Assembly: GCF_002776525.5 (NCBI RefSeq)
Contig: NC_045452.1
Coordinates: 26,635,737 to 26,699,736, forward strand
Direction: 5' to 3'
DNA: 64,000 nt
Origin: Piliocolobus tephrosceles
Taxonomy: Eukaryota > Chordata > Mammalia > Primates > Cercopithecidae
This document shows, one piece after another, positions 10,234-21,404 of this stretch. The translations under genes were made by a program, and so were the position numbers. The notes below the pieces were generated by a model, which saw only the letters and a program-made list of their open reading frames with translations, did not search any database and was not told the DNA's origin. Each line of letters starts with the position of its first letter. The first letter of the stretch is position 1.

Positions 10234-11595
10234 GCAAATTGTTCTAAAGAGCTTCTGCATAGCAAAAAGAAATTATCAACAGAATAAACAGACAATGAGA
10301 GAAAATCTTTGCAAACTATGCATCTGACAAAGGACTAATATCCAGAAACAATAAGGAACTTAAATGAATCAACAAGAATAAAATAATCCTATTAAAAAGT
10401 GGTCAAGGGGCCAGGCACAGTGGCTCGTGCCTGTACTCCTAGCACTTTGGGAAGCCGAGGCAGGCAGATCTCTTGAGGTCAGAAGTTTGAGACCAGCCTG
10501 GCCAACATGGTAAACCCTATTTCTACTAAAAGTACAAAAATTAATGGTACCATGTGTTTGTAATCACAGCCACTTGGGAGGCTGAAGCAGGAGAATTGCT
10601 TGAACCCAGGGGAGGAAGTTGCAGTGAGCCGAGATGGCGCCACTGCACTCCAGCCTAGGTGACAGAGCAAGACTCTGTCTCAAGAAAAAAAAACCAAAAA
10701 GACAAAAAGACAAAAGACATGAACAGACACTTCTCAAAAGAAGACATACATGCATACAGGCAGCCAACAAACATGAAAAAAATGCTCAGCCTCACTAATC
10801 ATCAGAGAAATGCAAATCAAAATCACAAGGAGAAACCATTTCACATCAGTCAGAATGGCTATTACTATTATTATTTTCTGCCAGCATCTTGATTTTGGAC
10901 AGAATGGCTGTTATTAAAAAGTCAAAAAATAATAGATATTGGCAAGGCTGCAAAGAATGGGGAATACTTATACACGGTTGGTGGGAATGTAAGTTAGTTC
11001 AGCCACTGCGGAAAGCAGCTTGGAGATTTCTGAAAGAACTTGAAATAGAACTACCATTCAACCCAGCAATCCCATTAGTGGATATACACCCAAAAGAAAA
11101 TAACTCATTCTACCAAAAAGTCACCTGCGCTCATATGTGCATAGCAGCACCATTCACAATAGGTTAGATACGGAGTCAACTGAGGTGCCCATCAATAATG
11201 GATTAGATAAAGAAAATGTGGTATGTATCCAACATGGAATACTATGCAGTCATGAAAAAGAATGAAATCATGTCCTTTGCAGCAACATGGATGCAGCTGG
11301 AAGCCATTATCCTAAGTGAATTCATGCAGAAACAGAAAACCAAATATGACATGTCTCACTTCTAAGGGGGAGCTAAACCTTGGGTACCCACAGATATAAA
11401 GATGGGAACAAGAGACATTGGGGACTCCAAAAGGGCAGGGGGAGTAGGGCAAGGGCTGAAAAACTTCCTATTGGGTACTGTGCTCACTACCTGGGTAAGG
11501 AGATCAACAGAAAACCAAACCCCGGTGTCACCCAATATATCCCCTAACAAACCTGCACATGTACCCCTTGAATCTAAAATAAAAATAAAAATAAG
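10234..11595 (+). mobile_element. L1 3' end: ORF2 C-terminus and 3' UTR
   Basis: 5'-truncated L1 with a recognisable ORF2 C-terminal stretch (11020-11165, conceptual residues such as WRFLKELEIELPFNPAIPL), the classic GGAATACTATGCAGTCATGA and AACATGGATGCAGCTGGAAG text, and a 3' UTR ending CCTGCACATGTACCCCTTGA then (AAAAAT)n. Interrupted by the Alu at 10409-10694. Not coding-competent: only the last part of ORF2 is present and it has stops. Confidence 0.92.
10409..10694 (+). mobile_element. Alu inserted in L1
   Basis: GGCCAGGCACAGTGGCTCGT through TCTCAAGAAAAAAAAA. L1 sequence resumes on the far side. Confidence 0.92.
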
Positions 11596-11703
11596 TTGTT
11601 GATTGGCTACACATTGTTCTCTGTATCACAAGTTGCAGGAACATGCAGATAATGGGTGAGGCAGTGAGTCAGGAACAAAATGCCTTTAAACCATGGCCCC
11701 CAC

Positions 11704-12030
11704 GGCCGGGTGCGGTAGCTCACACCTGTAATCCCAGCACTTTGGGAGGCCGAGATGGGTGGATCACTTGAGGTCAGGAGTTCTAGACTAGCCTAGCAAA
11801 CATGGTGAAACCCTGTGTCTACTAAAAATACAAAAAATTAGCTGGGCGTGGTGGCGGCCCCCTGTAATCCCAGCTACTTGGGAGGCCGAGGCAGGAGAAT
11901 TACTTGAACACAGAAGGTGGAGGTTGCAGTGAGCCGAGATCGCCACTGCACTCCAGCGTGGGCGACAGCACGAGATTCCATCTCAAAAAAGAAAGAAAGA
12001 AAGAAAAATAATGAATAAATAAAATAAGAA
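11704..12030 (+). mobile_element. Alu with (GAAA)n/(AATA)n tail
   Basis: GGCCGGGTGCGGTAGCTCAC to CATCTCAAAAAAGAAAGAAA, tail continuing as AATAAATAAAATAAG. It sits directly upstream of the CpG island. Confidence 0.92.
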
Positions 12031-12059
12031 ATGGGGAAATGGATTAGCAAGAAAGTGCC

Positions 12060-12560
12060 CGCCCCAGGCATGGGTGCTGTGCGGGAGGGGGACGCGGCCC
12101 AGGCGGGAATCGGGGCGCCCAAGGTGCGTTGTGCGAGGGGCCCCTGAGTGCGCGTGCTCCGCCCGACCCCGCTCTGTCCCCCTCCCCCCCGACACACAGG
12201 TGGACCCAGAGTCAGCTCGTGCACCTGGGAAATCGCTCCCGCCCGGTAGCAGGGGCGGAGGGGCGGAGGGGCGGAGGGGCGGAGGGGCGGAGCCTGCCCG
12301 GGAGCCACGTCCGGGGAGGGGCCAGGTGAGCGGTGGACCTGGAACGCAGGTGGGGGCCGGCGGGGTCCGTGGCTAGGTAAGGCGGGCGGCGGCGGGAGGG
12401 AGCGCACAGGGAGGGGGCCGTGCTCCGGGGGGCGCCGCGGGGGCTCTCCGGGCGTGCGCGGGGACAAGGGGCCGCTGGCCCGGTAGGGACGCCCAGGCGG
12501 GCGCGACGTCATTTGCGGCCGTGGGGAGCCCCTCCGGCCGGCGCGCAGCCTCCAGGTCCC
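12060..12560 (+). promoter_or_regulatory. CpG island, candidate promoter and first exon
   Basis: CpG-dense sequence in an otherwise CpG-poor window. It holds five head-to-tail copies of GGGGCGGA at about 12242-12290, each containing a GGGCGG GC box (Sp1-type site). Downstream lie two strong donor-like sites: GGCCAG|GTGAGC after 12325 and GGCTAG|GTAAGG after 12376. No TATA box is evident, as expected for a CpG promoter. The first coding ARHGAP8 exon lies 34 kb downstream on the same strand, so a non-coding first exon of ARHGAP8 is plausible but unproven. A 262-residue minus-strand frame crossing it runs into antisense Alu and is not credible. Confidence 0.6.
12240..12292. repeat. GGGGCGGA x5 tandem array of GC boxes
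   Basis: Perfect 8-bp repeat within the CpG island. Each unit supplies a GC-box core. Confidence 0.9.
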
Positions 12561-12960
12561 CTGTGGGCTCCAGACTCTTTCTCCCTTCACCTCCTTTCTT
12601 CCCCGCCCCCCACCCTCCCCTTCTCTGCTTTTTCCCCTGTCCTGTTCCCTCTCACCCCGCACAGCCTCCCCCGCCCTCGCCTCTCTCTTCCTGGATTTTG
12701 GTCTGGTCTGGCCGGACGGTGTCAGCTCAAACGTTCCCTTTTTGCTTCTGTCATGGGGTCTCAGGTTAGGCCGGGTCAGCGCCTGGGGGAGGCACCCCCT
12801 CCCCCCAACAAACCTACGAGGTGGATGAGGTCATTCCGGTTTCACAGATGAGAAAACGGAGGCCGGGGCAGGTGCTGCGCTGATTCAATCTCAGGGGTTG
12901 CGGGTCTGGCCGGTTCAACACACAAGGGGTGGAACCCCCAGGAGTTAAAAGCAGAAACTT
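12561..12960. other. Pyrimidine-rich flank of the CpG island and possible MIR
   Basis: CT-rich 12570-12690. GTTTCACAGATGAGAAAACGG near 12840 is MIR-like. No exon identified. Confidence 0.4.
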
Positions 12961-13254
12961 TTGTTGTTGTTGTTGTTTTGACACCGAGTCTCGCTCTGTC
13001 GCCAGGCTGGAGTGCAGTGGCGCAATCTCTGCTCACTGCAACCTCCGCCTCCTGGGTTCACGCGATTCTCGTGCCTCAACCTCCAGAGTAGCTGGAATTA
13101 CAGGCACTGACACCACGCCCAGCTAATTTTTTCATTTTTAGTAGAGACAGGGTTTCGCCATGTTGGTCATGCTGAACTCCTGACCTCAGGCGATCCGCCC
13201 GCCTGGGCCTTCCAAAGTGCTGGGATTACCGACGAGTGCCACCGGGCCCCGCCT
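12961..13254 (-). mobile_element. Alu with (TTG)n leader
   Basis: (TTG)n then GACACCGAGTCTCGCTCTGT to GTGCCACCGGGCCCCGCC. Confidence 0.92.
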
Positions 13255-14884
13255 AAAAGCCCAAAGTTGAATCCGCTAGCAGCCTCGGAGGTCGCCAGGA
13301 AGGCGGAGAGGCTCTGCCTTTCACTTTCCCTCAGTCCTGGGTGGGGTGGGGGGGTGGGGGCTCCTGAGAATCCCTGGGGGCTCGGTCACACCCTGGCTTG
13401 GAAATTTCCCAGGTGCCTTGGGAGGAGTGTGAAGGCCCCGGAGAAGGAACCGCAGAGCCCACCGGGAAGGAGGGTGGGGTTGTTTGGCCGGATGGGGACC
13501 GGCTTCAGGGTTTTGTGGCAGAGGCTGTGTGGATTCCAGAGGGCTCTGTGCCCTCCCTCGCTAGCCTGTGAACAGTGTTGACATTTGTCCAGCTGGGAAC
13601 TCAGCACTTAAGAGTCAGCCATTTCAGAAGTCGATGTCCTTTGGTTGGCCTCCCTGGGGTGCATTTGAGGGGAGACCCTCTGGGCCCTGCACTGTGGGTG
13701 AGGATGCCCTTGCAGGAGCATGTGTGGGGCTTAGCTGCAGGGGAGTGCACTGCTCCCAAGTCCTGCTCCACCTGCCTTCACCGGGGGTCTCCCTGGAGCT
13801 TCTGGCAGCCTGTTGTGTCCAGATTTCTGTGTCTCTGGAAGGCAGAGGACCTGGCTGAGTGACTCTCTCTCCAAGTTAGGTCTTTGGGCCCCCATTTCCT
13901 CACCTCTCAGATGAGTGTCATAAACCTTCAGTTTGTCTTGAGGCTGGGGAAGTCGGGGGGTGGGGATAATGTCAGGGTTCAGGAGAGGCAGGCACTGCAC
14001 TGCTCAACAACCATGATGGGGCCTGCCTTCCACTTCCTTGACCTGGAGTCAGTTGCTGGCCACTCTGCTTGGTTTCATCATCTGCAAAATAGGGGCCGTG
14101 TCATTACGGGCTCATAGGGCCATTGGGATAACTAAATGAGTTAATGCATGTGGAGCGCAGGTGTTCCTGTTTATTGGTCTTGGTTCTGTCTCCTGACCTT
14201 GGGGGAAGGTCTTGCTTGGGCAGATAAGAGAAGAATGCGCTTTGTTTAGAGCCTGCTCTTTCCACGCTGAAGGCCAAGGCCAAGCAGTTCTTTCTTCAGT
14301 GGCCTGGGCAGAGCAGTGGCTTTCCAGGGGAGGAGAGTGGAGCCGGTGACTGTCCAGAAGGAACTGGTTGGGTAGGTCTGAATTCCTGAAACTCCTGGGT
14401 AAGCTCCCCACTCCCTTCCCCTACCTGGCCATAAAATGAAGCAAAGGAAACTCGGACTGGGCAGTGGGTTTGTCTGGGCTGCGGATTTGTGGCACTCGGC
14501 TGGGGCGGGAGGCTCTGAGGCCCCTGCAGCTGGGACTCCCACCTGACTCTCCAAAGCAGACCCCACGCTGTTGTAATTCCTTGTGTTTTGTATAAGAGGG
14601 TTTATTTTTTCATTTGAGTTCTTTTTATTTGTGGAGAATTTTAGACATTCAAAGGATGTACAATGAGCCGCCATCTGCCAGCGTCACCCTAGCCACCCTG
14701 CAGCCAACCTGGCCTGTGCTAACACCACCCCCCCCCCCGCCCTTACACCTACCCCCGCCCTTCCTCCAACTCACCCCACCCACCCCTACACCCTTTCCCT
14801 CCCCTCCCTATTCCCCATATCATTTTACAGCAGCTCCCAGACCTCACACTCCATAAATACTGCAAGGTGAATCCCTTTTCTAAA
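13255..14884. other. Single-copy DNA, MIR at about 13995-14165, C-rich tract
   Basis: GGTTTCATCATCTGCAAAAT and AACTAAATGAGTTAATGCAT are the hallmarks of a minus-strand MIR. At 14722-14815 there is a C-rich, T/A-interrupted tract beginning with a run of 11 C. No ARHGAP8 exon recognised. Confidence 0.5.
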
Positions 14885-15070
14885 AAATTATTTTTTCCTC
14901 CAGCTTTATTTAGGCATAATTGGCAAACAAAAATAGTGCACACTTACAGTGATCAATGTGATGTTTTGATATATGAATGCATTGTGATATGTTAGATCAA
15001 GCCTGAATCCCCCCGCCACTTTTTTCTGTATTACCGCCATACTATTCATGTTTACAATGATTAGCAACAA
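14885..15070 (-). mobile_element. L1M-like 3' fragment
   Basis: CAGCTTTATTTAGGCATAAT and GATGTTTTGATATATGAATG resemble the antisense of old L1 3' ends. Confidence 0.55.
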
Positions 15071-15364
15071 TTTTTTATTTTTTCCTTTTTTCGAGACAGG
15101 GTCTTGCTCTGTTGGTCGGACTAGAGTGTGATTATAGCTCACTGCAGCCTGAAACTCCGGGGCTTAAGGGATCCTCTCACCTGAGTCTCCCAAGTAACTC
15201 AGACGACAGGTGCACACTACCCTGCCTGGTTCATTTTTAAATTTTTGTAGAGACGAGGTCTTGCTTTGTTGCCTAGGCTGGCCTTGAGCTCCTGGGCTCA
15301 AGCAATCCTCCCATCTTGGCCTCCCAAAGTGCTGGGATTACAGGTGTGAGCCCCTGCGCCCGGC
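15071..15364 (-). mobile_element. Old Alu (AluJ-like)
   Basis: GAGACAGGGTCTTGCTCTGT to GAGCCCCTGCGCCCGGC, diverged. Confidence 0.88.
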
Positions 15365-15439
15365 AGCAACAAATTCTTAATATCAGCCAATACTCCGTCA
15401 GTATTGAATTTCCCAATTGCCTCAAATATTATTGTTGTT

Positions 15440-15743
15440 GTTTTTTTTTTTTTTTTTTTTTTGAGACAGAGTTTTGCTCTTGTTGCCCAGGCTGGAGTGC
15501 AATGGCCCGACCTTGGCTCACCACAACCTCTGCCTCCCAGGTTCAAGCGATTCTCCTGCCTCAGCCTCCCAAGTAACTGGGATTGTAGGCACGCACCACC
15601 ATGCCTGGCTAATTTTGTATTTTTGGTAGAGACAAGGTTTCGCCATGTTGACCAGGCTGGTCTCAAACTCCTGACCTCAGGTGATCTGCCCACCTTGGCG
15701 TCCCAAAGTGCTGGGATTACAGGCGTGAGCCACCATGCCTGGC
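15440..15743 (-). mobile_element. Alu, full length
   Basis: 22-T leader, GAGACAGAGTTTTGCTCTTG to GAGCCACCATGCCTGGC. Confidence 0.93.
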
Positions 15744-15800
15744 TCTTTGATCTTTCTTTTAAATTCCTTCCAAACTTTAACCCCCGCTCCTTCAGAATGG

Positions 15801-16122
15801 TTTTGTTTTGTTTTTGAGATGGAGTCTCACTCTGTCACCCAGGCTGCAGTGCAGTGGCCTGATCTCAGCTCATTGCAACCTCCACCTCCTGGGCTCAAAC
15901 GATTCTCGTGCCTCAGCCTCCCGAGAGCTGGGGTTACAGGTGCCTGTCACCACACCTGGCTAATTTTTTTTTTTTTGGTTTTTTTTTTTTTTTTGCTTTT
16001 TTAGTAGAGATAGGGTTTCACCATGTTGGCCAGGCTAGTTTTGAGCTCCTGACCTCAAGCGATCTGCCCACCTTGGCCTCCCAAAGTGCAGGGATTACAG
16101 GCGTGACTCACCGCCCCCAGCC
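15801..16122 (-). mobile_element. Alu with expanded central T tracts
   Basis: Leader TTTTGTTTTGTTTTT. The mid-element linker has grown to two T runs separated by GG (15967-15994). Ends CACCGCCCCCAGCC. Confidence 0.9.
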
Positions 16123-16335
16123 TGTGCTGCTTTTTCATAGGAGCCAGTGGCCTCCACCTCAGAGGCACAGAGGGAGATCCCTGCATGGGGTCACAGGGAG
16201 TTGGAACAGGTGGAAGGCACAGGGCTGCCTGAAGTTCTCCAGGGACCCGTGGCAGTTTCCTCTCTGGTTGCAGGGAGGCAGGTCTCTTTGGGCTGGCTAA
16301 AGCGTAACCAGATCTTTCTGTGAAGAGTCATATGA

Positions 16336-16618
16336 GGCCGGGCGCAATGGGTTACACCTGTAATCCCAACAGTGGGAGGCCGAGGCGCTCGGATCACGAG
16401 GTCAGGAGATTGAGACCATCCTGGCCAACAACAATTAGTCAGTTATGGTGGTGTGCACCTGTGTGCACCTGTAATCCCAGCTACTGGGGAGGCTGAGGCA
16501 GGAGAATCACTTGAACCCAGGTGGCAGAGGTTGCAGTGAACCAAGATCATGCCTCTGCACTCCAGCCTGGGTGACAGAGCGAGATTCTGTCTCAAAAAAA
16601 AAAAAAAAAAAAAAAAAA
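16336..16618 (+). mobile_element. Alu with internal deletion and short duplication
   Basis: GGCCGGGCGCAATGGGTTAC. The linker is lost at CTGGCCAACAACAATTAG, and GTGTGCACCT occurs twice in tandem. 24-A tail. Confidence 0.9.
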
Positions 16619-19361
16619 CAGAGGCATCTGATGGCCAAGGTTGGGTGTTTGGGGGCTCCGTGAATCCCACTTTAATTTCCCAGGAGGCTGGTGAGGGGGT
16701 AGATTTGAACTGAGACTGAGTCATTGAATTGGACTTTAGCCAATGATGATAATAGAAACCATCTGTGGATCACTTACTTCGTGCATTCCAGGTAGTGGGG
16801 CGGTGGGGGAACATGGCGTGTGCAAAGGCCGTGAGGTGGTCGTGGGGGTGTATTTGAGGGGCAGCCGGGAGGCCGGTGTGCCAGGGCAAAGGGAATGGGG
16901 TGGGAGTGAATGACATGAGCTCTGCAGGGCAGCAGGTTCAAACCACAGGCTCTTTTAGGCTTGTGCAGGGGTTTGCATGTTATTCCAAGAATGACAGGAA
17001 GCCCTTGACAGGGTTGTCATGGGAGGTGCTGAGTAGGCAGTTTGGTTATTCAGGTCTCTCTTCCTCAGTTGGAAGAGAGGTCGGTCCTGAGGTCCTGGTT
17101 TGGGAGTGGAGGACACAGATGTACCATTTTTTAGGAGAAGAGAGAGCCCAGGGTCCCCCCCATAGGCCCAAGTGTGGATGGTAGGGATCATGGCAGAGGC
17201 CCCAGCTGCGTCCACTTCAGGGACAGCCTGGAATGACAGAGAAAGAGGTGAACAAGGTGGATGGTGGGGGTGACCCTAGAGTGTGAGTGGAACCAGGCCA
17301 GGCTTTGGATCCCGGGCTCCGTCCCAAGCCCTCTGCTTGTTCTTTTATTCAACAGACCTCCCAAGTCCCTGCTCGTGTCCCCAACTCCGGGCTGGCTGAG
17401 TGCAGAGACTCAGACGTGAGTCAGACATGGCCCTGCTGTCAGGGCACACGGAGTGATGGGTCAAGAAGAGCATACAGGTACATGATGCAGACTGGTGAGG
17501 GCTCTGATGGACCTGAGGGCTGCTAGAGCCCACAGGAAGCCCCTCTGCCAATCTAGGGTAGGCAGGGCACCTGGAGCATCAGGACGCTTTTGGCTGTAAT
17601 TAACAGAAAACACAACTCTGAACCGGCCCAAAGTGGAGGGGGATGCGTTGGTCCCTGTAGCTGCAAAAGTCTGGGGATAGTGTGGAGATCAGGTATGGCT
17701 TGATCAGGGGTTGGCTATTCCCTTCATTCTCTGTGGGCTGCTGGGTCTGCAGAGGGGCGGCAAGTTGGCTGCAGTCTCCCAGGTCTCATCTGCATACCCA
17801 GCTGCATGGAGAGACTCCCACAGTGGTTCTCTATTGAGAAACAGGATCTTCTGTCTCAGAAGCACCTGGGATACTTCCTGGAGCCTCAGGGACCTGAAGG
17901 AACAGATTCCTGTGGTCAGAGAGATTGCCTTGTACTGATTAGCTCTGGCTTGGTTTCCTGAATTAACCATTGAAAAGGGAGATACACGATTACTCTTAGC
18001 CTAATTGGGCAGGCCCTGGGAGGTGAGACAGCCCCACCTCTTGCAGCTGGAGGGTGTGCAGGTGAGAGTTGTGCACCTGAATGATCACCTGGGTGCCCTT
18101 GCGCAGAGCAGCAGAGATGCTTGGCGTTCCCTAAAGGCTGTGTGAGGAGCTCTGAGTCTTGACCCGCAGGAGAGGGGGTGGCCCCAGCAGCCCTTTAGAG
18201 ACCCCCTTGCTCTTTCAGGGTGCTGAAGTCTCCTGGGTTTGTGGGCAGGCTTCTGACAAGGTCATGATGCAGGTCACAGCTTGTTTGGACTTAGCTGCTG
18301 CCACCTTTGGGGGTCTCATGCGTCTGCCTGAACAGATGGCCTTGCGCATGCCGTCTTGCCAACGTTGGGGACCAAGTGGTGGTTGTGATGAAGACTGGGT
18401 AGTGAGGGTCTGTATTAACAAATTTGTGCATACCTGAGACAAAAGAGTGGAAGTTACTTTTTATGGGATCCCACTGGGGGACCCTGGAATCCCAGCTCAG
18501 TAGTGACCCCCATTCAGCCATAAGCAAGAGCTCCTGCCCGCATCATCACTGGACATTCCCAGGAGTCACTGGCCAGTGTTTGCCTCAGGTATGACTCTGT
18601 GCAAGCTTCTTTGTCTCTGGGTCTTGGAAGCTTAGGCCTGGGTGGCATCAGACCCATCGCCGCCGCCTCCCAAGAGCCCTTGATCAGAACCCCCAGTTCC
18701 ACAACAGGAGCCTGCATTGTGCACATACCACAGCGAGCTCTTCCTCTGTATGCCCTGCACATTGGACGTGCCGCTCAAATTAAATTTGGTGCTAATTTGC
18801 CCGAGGGAAGTAGGTGTTAATTCGTAGCTACAGCATTAAGATAATTGCTGTGAGGGTCTATTTGTGTCATGTGCAAATATATTTTTACAGCAACAAACCA
18901 TTTTGCTGTGAATTATAAATAGAACAGTTGGGTGATTTGAAATCTCCTTTGCATAACATCCACTCTGCGGGCTGCAGCCAGCCCAGCCCCACGGATGCTG
19001 ATGGTTCCTATGTGCCCTTGTCCCCCACCCTGGGGGAGGCTCCAAGAGAAAGGGCTTGGCAGGGAGGGTCGGGAGGGAGTTGAGGTGTGTGCAGACTCAC
19101 ATGCAGGGCGAGGCAGGCTTTGGGGGATGGAGCTTCTGCTCTGAAGCCCACTGGGCAGGAGAAAGGGCCCACTTGTAATGTCTGGTTTATTTTCACTTCG
19201 TTTTGATGATTACGAAGGACCTGCATGTGCCAGGCCCTGTACTAGGTACCATGGATACTGTTTGAGCAAGTCCAGGCATCGGCTTGGTCCTCATGAAACT
19301 TTGATCTGCAAAGAGAGGCCCATGTTAACATGAGCAAACGGATCACGGAAATAAGTCTGGT
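16619..19361. other. Long Alu-free interval, candidate conserved element at 18765-18965
   Basis: 2.7 kb without Alu. About 16760-17060 resembles a diffuse ancient mammalian repeat (CATGTTATTCCAAGAATGAC, GGAAGCCCTTGACAGGG). At 18765-18965 an AT-rich block (CTCAAATTAAATTTGGTGC, CATGTGCAAATATATTT, TGTGAATTATAAATAGAAC) looks like a constrained non-coding element. No exon recognised. Confidence 0.4.
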
Positions 19362-19375
19362 CAGCCTTCTATATC

Positions 19376-19502
19376 GGTGGCCTCTGTATCTGTGGGCTCC
19401 ACATCTGTGATCTCCGTATTCGTGGGCTCCACATCTGTGGCCTCTGTAACCGTGGACCCTGTATCCATGGACTCCGTATTATGGTTTCCTCATCTGTGGA
19501 TT
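19376..19502. repeat. 15-bp tandem repeat within the MER2 end
   Basis: Seven or more imperfect units of the form (G/A)CTCC(G/A)TATCCGTGG, with variants such as CCTCTGTATCTGTGG, GCTCCACATCTGTGG, CCTCTGTAACCGTGG and ACCCTGTATCCATGG. The five-residue periodicity of the overlapping open frame reflects this. Confidence 0.85.
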
Positions 19503-19534
19503 CAACCAACCACGGATTTAATGTATTGGGAAAA

Positions 19535-19834
19535 GGCTGGGCGCAGTGGCTCAAGCCTGTAATCCCAGCACTTTGGGAGGCCGAGACGGGCGGATCACGA
19601 GGTCAGGAGATCGAGACCATCCTGGCTAACCCGGTGAAACCCCGTCTCTACTTAAAATACAAAAACTAGCTGGGCGAGGTGGCGGGCGCCTGTAGTCCCA
19701 GCTACTTCGGAGGCTGAGGCAGGAGAATGGCGTAAAACCCGGGAGGCGGAGCTTGCAGTGAGCTGAGATCGGGCCACTGCACTCCAGTCCGGGCGACAGA
19801 GCAAGACTCCGCCTCAAAAAAAAAAAAAAAAAAA
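19535..19834 (+). mobile_element. AluYR-type, full length
   Basis: GGCTGGGCGCAGTGGCTCAA, GAGCTGAGATCGGGCC. The 17-bp target-site duplication TTAATGTATTGGGAAAA is perfect at 19518-19534 and 19835-19851. Confidence 0.95.
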
Positions 19835-19853
19835 TTAATGTATTGGGAAAAGA

Positions 19854-20166
19854 GGCCGGGTGTGGTGGCTCACGCTTGTAATCCCAGCACTTTGGGAGGC
19901 CGAGGCGGGTGGATCACGAGGTCAGAAGATCGAGACCATCCTGACTAACACGGTGAAACCCTGTCTCTACTAAAAATACAAAAAATTAGCCGGGCGTGGT
20001 GGTGGGCACCTGTAGTCCCAGCTACTCGGGAGGCTGAGGCAGGAGAATGGCATGAACCCAGGAGGCAGAGCTTGCAGTGAGCCGAGATTGCGCCACGGCA
20101 CTCCAGCCTGGGGGACAGAGCAAGACTCCGTCTCAAAAAAAAAAAAAAAAAAAAAAAAGAAAATAA
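19854..20166 (+). mobile_element. AluY, full length
   Basis: GGCCGGGTGTGGTGGCTCAC to a long A tail. Lies immediately after the previous Alu's target duplication. Confidence 0.93.
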
Positions 20167-20514
20167 ATGGTTATGTCTGTACTGAATTTATACAGACTTT
20201 TCTCCTTATTCCCTAAACAACACAATGTAAGAACTATTTACAGGCATTTACATTGTGTTAAGTATTATGGGTAATCTAGAGGTGATTCAAAGCATACATA
20301 CAGGAGGATGTGCATACGTTATATGCAAATACTACACCATATTACAACAGGGGCTTGAGCATCTGCGGATTTTGATATCTGCCAGGAGTCCTGGAATGAA
20401 TTCCTCAAGGGATATCTGTAAACTTGCACCTAGTTGAGAGCTATGAGTAATGGATACAGGGAGCCAAGAGTATATGGAGAGGGGTCTGCCATGCTCCTGT
20501 TTGAAAAGAGAGAA

Positions 20515-20879
20515 TGTATTAGTCAATTTTTACGGTGCTGATAAAGACATACCCGAGACTGGGTAATTTATAAAGGAAAGAGGTTTAATTCACTTATACT
20601 TCCATGTGGCTAGGGAGGCTTCACAATCCTGGTGGAAGTGAAGGAAGAACAAAGGGACGTCTTACATGGCGCCTGGCAAAGACAGAATGAGAACCAAGCA
20701 AAAGGGGTTTCCCCTTACAAAACCATCAGATCTCGTGATACTTACTACCATGAGGACAGTGTGGGGGAACCCGCCTTCATAATTCAGTTACCTCCCACCA
20801 GGTCCCTCCCATAATAGTGGAAATTATGGGAGCTGCAATTCAAGATGAGATTTGGGTGGGGCACAGCCAAACCATATCA
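20515..20879 (-). mobile_element. Solo MaLR LTR (MST/THE1-like)
   Basis: 365-bp LTR with intact termini. Read on the minus strand it begins TGATATGGTTTGGCTGTGCC and ends GACTAATACA. The 5-bp target duplication GAGAA occurs at 20510-20514 and 20880-20884. ERVL-MaLR class. No internal sequence, so it is a solo LTR left by LTR-LTR recombination. Confidence 0.92.
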
Positions 20880-20915
20880 GAGAATTGACTTAACAGAGGT
20901 CAGAAGGACAGATAA

Positions 20916-21345
20916 GGCCGGGCGCGGTGGCTCAAGCCTGTAATCCCAGCACTTTGGGAGGCCGAGACGGGCGGATCACAAGGTCAGGAGATCGAGACCA
21001 TCCTGGCTAACACGGTGAAACCCCGTCTCTACTAAAAATACAAAAACTAGCCGGGCGAGGTGGCGGGCGCCTGTAGTCCCAGCTACTCCGGAGGCTGAGG
21101 CAGGAGAATGGCGTAAACCCGGGAGGCAGAGCTTGCAGTGAGCTGAGATCCGGCCACTGCACTCCAGTCCGGGCGACAGAGCGAGACTCCGCCTCAAAAA
21201 AAAAAAAAAAAAAAAAAAANNNNNNNNNNNNNNNNNNNNNNNNNNNNNNNNNNNNNNNNNNNNNNNNNNNNNNNNNNNNNNNNNNNNNNNNNNNNNNNNN
21301 NNNNNNNNNNNNNNNNNNNAAAAAAAAAAAAAAAAAAAAAAAAAA
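20916..21345 (+). mobile_element. AluYR-type whose A tail contains a gap
   Basis: The body is 20916-21196 and the tail runs into N (21220-21319) and out again as 26 A. Flanking AGAAGGACAGATAA (20902-20915) is repeated as GAAGGACAGATAAG at 21346-21359, so this is one insertion with its target duplication intact on both sides of the gap. Confidence 0.93.
21220..21319. other. Assembly gap, 100 N
   Basis: Round-number gap entirely inside a poly-A tract. The flanking target duplication implies no unique sequence is missing. Confidence 0.98.
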
Positions 21346-21404
21346 GAAGGACAGATAAGAGCTGACCTGCAGGTGGGGGCTGTGGTATGGTATGATGAAT
21401 CTTA

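Larger units (their letters stand above)
19362..20433 (-). mobile_element. MER2/Tigger-type DNA transposon, split by two Alus
   Basis: Left end GGTCAGCCTTCTATATC, GTGGATTCAACCAACCACGG, then after the two Alus TGTCTGTACTGAATTTATAC, TATTCCCTAAACAACACAAT, ATGCAAATACTACACCATAT and a right end GCATCTGCGGATTTTG. These are diagnostic of MER2-like non-autonomous Tigger elements, which carry no transposase. The left terminus is expanded into 15-bp repeats. Confidence 0.85.

Noticed and set aside
11874..12662. 262-codon minus-strand frame over the CpG island
   Set aside because: Its C-terminal half is antisense Alu and its N-terminal half is low-complexity Pro/Arg from a GC-rich island.
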